Assembly (NCBI GenBank): GCA_026707225.1
Contig: JAPOXG010000128.1
Location: 1-38,635, forward strand
Direction: 5' to 3'
Length of the DNA: 38,635 nt
Source of the DNA: Chloroflexota bacterium
GTDB lineage: Bacteria; Chloroflexota; Anaerolineae; Aggregatilineales; Phototrophicaceae
Shown here: positions 32,369-38,635 of the stretch, one piece after another
How positions within the stretch are numbered: position 1 is the first letter of the stretch
Layout: every line of letters begins with the position of its first letter
Program-made: the position numbers and the translations under genes
Notes under the pieces: generated by a model
Database searches by the model: none
Seen by the model: only the letters and a program-made list of their open reading frames with translations
What the model was told of the DNA's origin: nothing

Positions 32369-33109
32369 ATGGGCGACTTTCCGCAATTCAATCGCATTGA
32401 GGCGGCGACGCTGGACGCCTTGCGCGAGATCGGCGCGGCCACCATCGCCGGCGCGCTTTCGAAGAGTGTGGGCATCCGCAATCCGCATCTCGTCGGCCTA
32501 AAGCCCTTCAACCCGGGCGCCGTCGCTTGCGGTCAGGCGGTGACGCTGCAATTCATGCCCAAGCGCGAAGACGTGCATTGGGGCGATGAATACGCCGCCG
32601 CGCCCGAGCGCGAACTGCACCGCCGCGCGATCATGGCCTGCCGGCCCGGCGACATCATCGTCGTCGATGCCCGCGGCAGCATGAGCAGCGGCGTCTTCGG
32701 CGAGATGATGCTGACATCATTTCAGGCGCAGGGCGGCAAAGGCGTCGTCATCGATGGCTGCATCCGCGATTATCCCGAAGTGCAGCAGCTGGACCTGGGA
32801 CTGTGGCTGCGCGGCGTCACGCCCAATTTCCATACGCAGACCGATATCTTCCCTCACGCCGTCAACGTCCCGATCGCTTGCGCCGGCTGCTTCGTCATGC
32901 CCGGCGATATCATCGTGGCCGATGACGATGGCGCCGTCGTCCTGCCCTACGCGCTAGCGAACAAGATCGCTGAAATCGCCAGCGAAAAAACCGAATGGGA
33001 AGTCTTCTCCCGCATGAAACTGGAGGCAGGCGGTCGCCTCGACAAGTATTATCCGCTGAACGACGAGGCGCAACAGGAATACGAGGCTTGGCTGAGCGAG
33101 CAGACCTGA
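32369..33109 (+). CDS. RraA-like family protein (4-hydroxy-4-methyl-2-oxoglutarate aldolase/oxaloacetate decarboxylase type)
   Basis: This 246-aa protein has the RraA fold, with GDIIVVDARGSMSSGVFGE near 94-112 and the active-site DGCIRD with R133-D134. Family members are divalent-metal pyruvate aldolases or decarboxylases (HMG aldolase), or the RNase E inhibitor RraA. With no RNase E context and the usual catalytic residues, an aldolase/decarboxylase role is more likely. ATG 32369 fits the family start; an in-frame start at 32240 lies before the promoter and repeat DNA. The CopD-like gene starts 4 bp after it. Confidence 0.88.
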   Translation: MGDFPQFNRIEAATLDALREIGAATIAGALSKSVGIRNPHLVGLKPFNPGAVACGQAVTLQFMPKREDVHWGDEYAAAPERELHRRAIMACRPGDIIVVDARGSMSSGVFGEMMLTSFQAQGGKGVVIDGCIRDYPEVQQLDLGLWLRGVTPNFHTQTDIFPHAVNVPIACAGCFVMPGDIIVADDDGAVVLPYALANKIAEIASEKTEWEVFSRMKLEAGGRLDKYYPLNDEAQQEYEAWLSEQT

Positions 33110-33113
33110 CCTG

Positions 33114-33620
33114 ATGTCGGAAGCCGCGCTGGCCCTCAGCCTGTTCCTCCACATCGCCGCCACGGCAATCTGGATCGGCGGCATCCTTCTGATTACTTTC
33201 CTGGTTGTGCCGGAGATACACCGCGCCTTGGCGGAGCAGCCCGCCCTCTATCAGCTGCTGACACGTCTGCGCAATCGCTTCACCATACTGGGCAACCTGG
33301 CGCTGGCAGTGTTGATTGTCACGGGCCTGCTGCAAATGTCGACCGACCCCAATTACGAGGGGCTGCTGCGCTTCAGCAATCGCTGGAGCCAGGCGCTGCT
33401 GCTCAAGCATATTCTTATTATCGTCATGGCGCTTTGCGGCTTGCTGCTGCAATTCGGGGTGGCGCCGGCCTTGGAACGAACCAGCCTGATGCGAGAACGC
33501 GGTCTTGGCGAGCGGGACGAGTGGGCGCGCTTGCAGCGGCGCGAGCGCCGTCTCACCGTCCTTATCGCGCTGCTCGCCCTCGCCATCCTGGCGGCCAGCG
33601 CCTGGCTGACAGCGATTTAA
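33114..33620 (+). CDS. CopD-like four-helix membrane protein
   Basis: This 168-aa membrane protein has four hydrophobic helices, at about 5-27, 55-75, 94-115 and 147-165. The first carries FLHIAATAIWIGG, the hallmark of the CopD/DUF2269-like integral membrane family, with a His able to bind heme or metal. It is short, like stand-alone CopD domains, with no CopC part. The 4-bp gap to the RraA-like gene suggests co-transcription, though no functional link is evident. Confidence 0.8.
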   Translation: MSEAALALSLFLHIAATAIWIGGILLITFLVVPEIHRALAEQPALYQLLTRLRNRFTILGNLALAVLIVTGLLQMSTDPNYEGLLRFSNRWSQALLLKHILIIVMALCGLLLQFGVAPALERTSLMRERGLGERDEWARLQRRERRLTVLIALLALAILAASAWLTAI

Positions 33621-33640
33621 CCGGGAATCAAGCGTGATAA

Positions 33641-33668
33641 TGTAGGGGCGACCTATCAGGTCGCCCGC
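33641..33668. repeat. palindromic intergenic element
   Basis: TGTAGGGGCGACCT-ATC-AGGTCGCCCGC is a perfect copy with an 8-bp stem (GGCGACCT / AGGTCGCC). It lies 20 bp after the CopD-like gene and may serve as its transcript 3' end. Confidence 0.8.
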
Positions 33669-33770
33669 GTATGTTGGGTCGTGAATTCGGTTGCATGGGT
33701 AAATCCCCCCGACGGCAACAGTTCGTGACGAACGCGATTCGAGACAAACATGCCATCCCCCCGCGTAATC

Positions 33771-33779
33771 TGTTATAAA
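33771..33779 (+). promoter_or_regulatory. candidate extended -10 promoter of the indolepyruvate oxidoreductase gene
   Basis: TGT-TATAAA is an extended -10 element 45 bp before ATG 33825. No good -35 is seen. A small palindrome TTCGTGACGAA lies upstream at 33722-33732 and could bind a regulator. Confidence 0.4.
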
Positions 33780-33824
33780 AGGAAGGTATAGGCACTATCA
33801 CCATTCGCGGCAGTTGGGACAACC

Positions 33825-36800
33825 ATGCTAGAAAAACAAGCGCCAGCCGAAACGCAGACACCTTCGCCCAAACTCGCGGATTTCTCGCTGGAAGACCGCT
33901 ATACCGTCCAGAGCGGTCGCGTGATCATGAGCGGCATTCAGGCACTGGCGCGGCTGCCGATGGATCAGCATCGGGCCGACGAACGACGCGGATTGCGCAC
34001 GGCGAGCTTGATTACCGGTTATCGCGGCTCCCCCCTGGGCGCGCTGGATTTCGCGCTGGAGCGGATTCCGGCGCTGCTTGAACAGCATCACATCCGTTTC
34101 GTCCCGGCGGTCAACGAGGAGTTAGCCGCCACCGCCATCATGGGCAGCCAGACGGTCAACCTGCTGCCCGCCCCCAAATACGACGGCGTCTGCGGCATCT
34201 GGTACGGCAAGGGACCCGGCGTTGACCGCAGCGGCGACGCCTTCAAACATGCCAACCTGGCCGGCGTCGGCAAGTATGGCGGCGTACTGGCGCTGGCTGG
34301 CGACGACCCCTCCTGCAAGTCGTCCACCATCCCATCGCACTCGGAAGTCGCGCTCTACGACGCGCTGATGCCGATCCTCTACCCCGGCAGCGCGCAGGAG
34401 ATTCTTGACCTCGGCTTGCTTGGCTTCGCCCTGTCGCGCTTCAGCGGGCTATGGGTGGGCTGCAAAATCGTCACCGATGTCGCCGACGAGTACGGCAGCG
34501 TCGAGGTTGGTCTGGACCGCGTCTGTATCGTCGAGCCCGAATTCAAAAGGAATGGCCAGCTTTGGCGTCCGCGACAAAATCCGGATCTGCTGGCGCCCTA
34601 CAGCTTGCAGCAAGAGCAAGAAGTCCACGACGCGCGGCTGGATGCGGCGCTGGCATTCGCGCGGGCGAATCGCATCAACGAGATCGCCCTGCCAACCGCC
34701 GACGCCTGGCTGGGCATCATCGCCGCCGGCAAGACCTGGTACGACCTGCGCAGCGCTTTGCTCGAAATTGGCTTGGATGACGCGGCGCTGGAACGCGCGG
34801 GCATTCGCCTGCTCAAGCTGGGCATGATCTTCCCGCTCGAGCCAAACATCCTGCGCGAATTCGCCGCCGGCTTGGAAGAGATCCTCGTCATCGAAGAGAA
34901 GCGCGCTTTCATTGAAATGCTCTGCAAGGAAGCGCTCTACGGCAGCGAGCACCGGCCACTCATCGTCGGCAAGAAAGACGAACGGGAGCGCAAACTGGTC
35001 AAAGCGGATAATGAACTGGATGCCGACGATATCGTGAGGATTCTGGCGCGGCGCTTGCAAGGGCGCGTCGACGCGCCGCTTCTGGAGCGCCGGCTGCGCG
35101 AGATAAACCGGGGGCCCGATTTGGGCACAATTCCCCTCGTGGCGCGCTCGCCTTATTTCTGCTCGGGCTGCCCGCATAATCGCTCAACCAAGGTGCCGGA
35201 AGGCTCGATGGCGGCGGCTGGGATTGGCTGCCATACCTTGGCCATCTTGATGGATCGGAATACGGGTGGCGTGACACAAATGGGCGGCGAAGGCGCCAAT
35301 TGGGTCGGCGCCGAGACCTTCACTGATGTCGATCACATCTTCCAGAATATCGGCGATGGCACCTTCGCCCACAGTGGATCGCTGTCGATTAGACAAGCGA
35401 CCGCGGCCGGCACAACGATGACTTACAAGATTCTCTACAACTCGGCGGTGGCGATGACCGGCGGGCAAGCGGCCGACGGCTTGATGCCCGTGCCGGAACT
35501 GACGCACCTGCTCTACGCCGAAGGGGTCAAAAAGACCATTGTCGTCTCAGTTGATCCGGAGAAGTTTCCGCCAGACGCCTCCTGGGCGCCGGGGGCGGAA
35601 GTTTGGGAGCGCGACCGTCTGGACGAAGCGCAGCGGCTGCTTCGCGATACGCCCGGCGTCACGGCGCTGGTCTACGACCAGGAATGCGCGGCCAATCTGC
35701 GGCGCAAACGCCGGCGCGGTTTCGAGCCCGACCCCACGTTGCGCATCGTCATCAATGAGGAGGTCTGCGAAGGCTGCGGCGACTGTGGCTCAGTATCGAA
35801 TTGCCTGAGCGTACAGCCGGTCGAAACCGAGTTCGGCCGCAAGACGCAGATCCATCAGTCGTCCTGCAATAAAGATTACACCTGCCTCGAAGGCAATTGC
35901 CCCGCCTTCATGAGCGTGATTCCGGCAGAATCGCCGGCCCGGGTAGCGAAGCCAAGCTTTCGCGTCGAGCGGGATATCGCCGAGCCGACGCGCCGCGTCA
36001 ACGGCAAAGCCAACATCCTCTTCACCGGCATCGGCGGCACCGGCGTGGTCACCTCGAATCAAGTGCTGGGCACGGCCGCGGCGCTCGATGGCTTTCATGT
36101 GCGCTCGCTGGACCAAACCGGCTTGAGCCAAAAAGGCGGGCCGGTGGTATCTTACTTGAAAATTACCAGGTCGCCTATTGATATCGCGCCCAAGATTGGC
36201 GCGGCCGCCGCTGACGCCTTCCTCGTCTTTGATGTCTTGACGGCGACCGAATCAAAGAACCTGATCCGCGCCCACCCGCAGCGCAGCGTCGCCATCGTCA
36301 GCACCAGCAAAGTGCCGACCGGCGCCATGGTGCGCGATACCACCGTGGAATACCCCGAAGCGGATCACCTGTTGGAGCTGATCAATCGCCAAACGCTGGC
36401 CGGCGAAAATGTTTTCTTCGACGCCATCGGCCTGGCGGAGGCGCTGTTTCATGATCACATGATGGCGAACATGATCGTCATCGGCGCCGCTTATCAAGCG
36501 GGGACCCTGCCCATGTCGGCAGCCGCCATCGAACGCGCCATCGAGCTGAACGGCGTCAAGGTGGGCGACAACCAGCAGGCTTTCCGCGCCGGTCGCCTGG
36601 CTGTCGCCGAACCGGCCTGGCTGGCCAGCCTTGAAATCGAGCGGGCGGGCGCCGTCGAGACCGTGCCGGAGCCTTCAGTGGCGGCGCGGCAATTGATCGA
36701 CTCCCTCGGCGCAAACGGCGAACTGAAGCGGCTGCTAGAGATTCGCGTACCGGAACTCATCGCTTATCAGAACGAGGAATACGCGCGGCGCTATATCGCC

Positions 36801-37355
36801 GATCTGCGGCGGGTTTGCGCGGCCGAAGGCGCCATCTGCCCGGACAAGACGGACCTGAGCGAAGCCTTCTCGCGCTACCTTTTCAAGCTGATGGCATACA
36901 AAGACGAATACGAAGTGGCGCGCTTGAGCCTGAAGCCGGAACTGCGCGAGGCGATGGGGGAGCAGTTTGGCGCGCGCGCGAAATTCCACTATCACTTGCA
37001 GCCGCCCATTCTGAAAGCGCTGGGATTGAAGCGCAAAATCAAAGTCGGGCGCTCTTTCGATCTCGTTTATCGCGGGCTGCGCCAATTGCGCTTCTTGCGC
37101 GGGACGCGATTTGATCTCTTCGGCTACGATCGCGTGCGGCGGACCGAGCGCGACCTGATCGTTCAGTATCGGCGGCTCGTTTTCGACGCGCTGGAAGACT
37201 TGAGCGCCGATAACTATGCGAGTGCGGTTGAACTGGCGGAACTGCCCGATATCATTCGCGGCTACGATGAAGTCAAGCTGGCGAACGTGGCGTGCTTCTG
37301 GGAAAAGGTGCGGGAGCTGGGGTTTGACGCGCCGAGTGAGTTGCGCCATGCCTAG
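33825..37355 (+). CDS. indolepyruvate:ferredoxin oxidoreductase family protein, fused alpha-beta-gamma type
   Basis: This 1176-aa enzyme oxidatively decarboxylates aryl or other 2-oxoacids to acyl-CoA, passing electrons to ferredoxin or a similar acceptor. The N-terminal pyrimidine domain has TGYRGSPLGALD near 65-76. A thiamine-binding region follows, with C446SGC449PHN and GDG at 510-512. The iron-sulfur region has C648, C651, C654 and C660 and then C681, C687 and C692. The gamma domain starts at FTGIGGTGVV near 733. A C-terminal region of about 230 residues (from around 945) is specific to the long form. The separate IorA and IorB subunits of anaerobes are joined here. It has its own promoter and stands alone. 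Substrate range is unknown. Confidence 0.92.
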   Translation: MLEKQAPAETQTPSPKLADFSLEDRYTVQSGRVIMSGIQALARLPMDQHRADERRGLRTASLITGYRGSPLGALDFALERIPALLEQHHIRFVPAVNEELAATAIMGSQTVNLLPAPKYDGVCGIWYGKGPGVDRSGDAFKHANLAGVGKYGGVLALAGDDPSCKSSTIPSHSEVALYDALMPILYPGSAQEILDLGLLGFALSRFSGLWVGCKIVTDVADEYGSVEVGLDRVCIVEPEFKRNGQLWRPRQNPDLLAPYSLQQEQEVHDARLDAALAFARANRINEIALPTADAWLGIIAAGKTWYDLRSALLEIGLDDAALERAGIRLLKLGMIFPLEPNILREFAAGLEEILVIEEKRAFIEMLCKEALYGSEHRPLIVGKKDERERKLVKADNELDADDIVRILARRLQGRVDAPLLERRLREINRGPDLGTIPLVARSPYFCSGCPHNRSTKVPEGSMAAAGIGCHTLAILMDRNTGGVTQMGGEGANWVGAETFTDVDHIFQNIGDGTFAHSGSLSIRQATAAGTTMTYKILYNSAVAMTGGQAADGLMPVPELTHLLYAEGVKKTIVVSVDPEKFPPDASWAPGAEVWERDRLDEAQRLLRDTPGVTALVYDQECAANLRRKRRRGFEPDPTLRIVINEEVCEGCGDCGSVSNCLSVQPVETEFGRKTQIHQSSCNKDYTCLEGNCPAFMSVIPAESPARVAKPSFRVERDIAEPTRRVNGKANILFTGIGGTGVVTSNQVLGTAAALDGFHVRSLDQTGLSQKGGPVVSYLKITRSPIDIAPKIGAAAADAFLVFDVLTATESKNLIRAHPQRSVAIVSTSKVPTGAMVRDTTVEYPEADHLLELINRQTLAGENVFFDAIGLAEALFHDHMMANMIVIGAAYQAGTLPMSAAAIERAIELNGVKVGDNQQAFRAGRLAVAEPAWLASLEIERAGAVETVPEPSVAARQLIDSLGANGELKRLLEIRVPELIAYQNEEYARRYIADLRRVCAAEGAICPDKTDLSEAFSRYLFKLMAYKDEYEVARLSLKPELREAMGEQFGARAKFHYHLQPPILKALGLKRKIKVGRSFDLVYRGLRQLRFLRGTRFDLFGYDRVRRTERDLIVQYRRLVFDALEDLSADNYASAVELAELPDIIRGYDEVKLANVACFWEKVRELGFDAPSELRHA

Positions 37356-37458
37356 TCAGCGCTTGCGAAACCCGTCCGCTTTTCTGGCACATTGAAATGA
37401 CCCATAATATCGGAGCGCATCCGGCTGTTTACCGCGTTGGCTCAACGGTTCGCTACAA

Positions 37459-37488
37459 TTGACTCAGCATATTCTACCTGCTTAAACT
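37459..37488 (+). promoter_or_regulatory. candidate promoter of the beta-hydroxyacid dehydrogenase gene
   Basis: TTGACT (37459-37464, 5/6) and TAAACT (37483-37488, 4/6) are spaced by 18 nt, in the 259-bp gap before the dehydrogenase gene. No other feature or repeat was seen in this gap. Confidence 0.4.
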
Positions 37489-37614
37489 TATCCCCTTTGG
37501 CATCACGCCACAGCGGAAACAAATGAGCGGCCGCCCCCTCGACCTGTACCCCACCGCGCAATCACGTTAATATTGCCCGCATCCACTCAAATGAATAGGC
37601 AAGGACAGACCAGC

Positions 37615-38505
37615 ATGAGCGAAAAGATCGGATTCATCGGCTTGGGCATCATGGGCCGCGGCATGGTCGACAACTTGATGAAGGCCGGCTTTGACGTCAC
37701 CGTATGGAACCGCACAGCCAGCCGCATGGAGCCATTTCTGGAGCGGGGCGCAGCGGGCGGCGATTCTCCCAAAGAGGTCGCGGATGCCAGCGACATCACC
37801 ATCATCTGCGTCAGCGATACGCCCGATGTCGAGGCGGTTGTGCTGGGCGAGGACGGCGTGATCCACGGCGCGACCACCGGCGATCTGGTGATCGACATGA
37901 GCACCATCAGTCCGGAAACAACGGTCGAGATCGGCGAGCAGCTCAAGGCGAAAGGCGTGGCCATGCTTGACGCGCCCATCAGCGGCGGCAGCGAGGGCGC
38001 GGCCAATGGCACGCTCAGCATCATGATCGGCGGGAATGAAGCGGACGTCGCGCGCGCCATGCCCTGCTTCGAGGCGATGGGCAGCACCATCACCCACGTG
38101 GGCGAGGCTGGCGCCGGGCAAACGGTCAAGCTCTCGAATCAGATTCTTTGCGTGGTCAATATGCTGGCGGCCAGCGAGGCGCTGCTCTTCGCGCAGGCGG
38201 GCGGCGTCGATTTGGACAAGATGCTGAGCGCTGTCACTGGCGGCGCGGCCGGCAGTTGGATGCTGGCGAACCGCGGTCCGCAAGTCATTAATGATTACTG
38301 GGAGCCGGGCTTCTCCATTGATTTGCAGCAGAAAGACCTGCGGCTGGTGCTGGGAGCGGCCGACGAGATGGGCATTCCGGTGATCGCGACGGCGCTCTGC
38401 TTCAACCTCTACCGGACGCTGCAGGCGCAAGGGCTGGGCGCCGAAGGCAACCACGGCATCATCAAGGCGCTGGAAGCGATGGCGGGGATAAAGGCGCGGT
38501 TGTAG
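37615..38505 (+). CDS. NAD(P)-dependent beta-hydroxyacid dehydrogenase (3-hydroxyisobutyrate / tartronate semialdehyde reductase type)
   Basis: This 296-aa enzyme has the NAD(P)-binding GLGIMG at 9-14, substrate loop DAPISGG at 119-125 and the catalytic Lys172 in GQTVKLSNQ. Family members reduce tartronate semialdehyde (GarR), or oxidise 3-hydroxyisobutyrate or similar acids; the exact substrate is not evident. ATG 37615 is chosen over 37573, with AAGGA about 9 nt upstream. It has its own candidate promoter and no close operon partner in the window. Confidence 0.92.
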   Translation: MSEKIGFIGLGIMGRGMVDNLMKAGFDVTVWNRTASRMEPFLERGAAGGDSPKEVADASDITIICVSDTPDVEAVVLGEDGVIHGATTGDLVIDMSTISPETTVEIGEQLKAKGVAMLDAPISGGSEGAANGTLSIMIGGNEADVARAMPCFEAMGSTITHVGEAGAGQTVKLSNQILCVVNMLAASEALLFAQAGGVDLDKMLSAVTGGAAGSWMLANRGPQVINDYWEPGFSIDLQQKDLRLVLGAADEMGIPVIATALCFNLYRTLQAQGLGAEGNHGIIKALEAMAGIKARL

Positions 38506-38562
38506 TCTAATGTGCGAATGTGCTATGCTCAATCAGCGCAGACAGGAAAGGTGTTGCCGGAA

Positions 38563-38635
38563 ATGGCGGAACGATTAGCAGAATACTTGGTGAGCGCAGA
38601 TGATTACTTGGCTTGGGAGAGTCAGCAGCCTTACA
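38563..38635 (+). CDS. Uma2-family (DUF820) protein, 5' end only
   Basis: The first 24 codons are visible before the window ends. SADDYLAWESQQPY is the typical N-terminal signature of Uma2 proteins, a PD-(D/E)XK-nuclease-like family that is often expanded in Chloroflexota and cyanobacteria. The start may be ATG 38563 or the in-frame GTG or TTG just upstream (38551, 38554). The rest lies outside the window. Confidence 0.65.
   Translation, partial: MAERLAEYLVSADDYLAWESQQPY

Overview
The window is GC-rich bacterial DNA made of catabolic and transport operons separated by many short palindromic repeats. The gene mix suggests a heterotrophic, free-living member of the Chloroflexota (Anaerolineae-like): several sugar and oligopeptide ABC importers, stand-alone Gfo/Idh/MocA dehydrogenases, an RraA-like protein, a fused indolepyruvate oxidoreductase, a Uma2-type gene and very frequent TGTAGGGGCG palindromes. 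That assignment is an inference from style, not from a marker gene. No rRNA, tRNA or CRISPR array was seen.

Layout. (1) 1-5432, plus strand: after a 120-bp tandem repeat come two ribose/rhamnose/AI-2-type permeases, a sugar-binding protein, a class II aldolase and a small protein of the Anabaena sensory rhodopsin transducer (ASRT) superfamily. The transporter ATPase is not in the window and probably lies just upstream. (2) 5464-20480, minus strand: a GntR/LacI-type regulator heads a large catabolic block with an oligopeptide-type binding protein, DppB-, DppC- and DppD-like proteins, and a DppF-like ATPase fused to a transmembrane helix and three extracytoplasmic beta domains. A phytanoyl-CoA-dioxygenase-like protein, a ROK kinase, NanE (ManNAc-6-P epimerase) and two Gfo/Idh/MocA oxidoreductases follow. 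This looks like import and breakdown of an amino-sugar- or sialic-acid-type compound. A 258-bp direct repeat copies the leader and signal-peptide region of the binding-protein gene on both sides of an unknown 168-aa ORF. (3) 20651-24054, plus strand: a membrane protein, a sugar-phosphate isomerase-like TIM barrel, a zinc alcohol dehydrogenase and a hexulose-6-phosphate-synthase-like decarboxylase. (4) 24134-25960: an AT-richer restriction-modification pair. (5) 26142-30873: two tandem, divergent acyl-CoA-dehydrogenase-like paralogues and an M20 deacylase. (6) 30879-38635: YchF (minus strand), an RraA-like protein, a CopD-like membrane protein, a 1176-aa indolepyruvate:ferredoxin oxidoreductase, a beta-hydroxyacid dehydrogenase and the start of a Uma2 gene.

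Points most worth attention: the ABC ATPase with three PPC-like extracellular domains; the duplicated leader and possible TTGTAC operator network around the regulator; the two acyl-CoA-dehydrogenase-like proteins with Asp at the position of the catalytic Glu; the ASRT protein in a sugar operon; the intergenic palindromes whose inner stems vary but stay paired, one fragment of which appears inside a peptidase gene; and a decarboxylase whose best-supported start codon is ATA.
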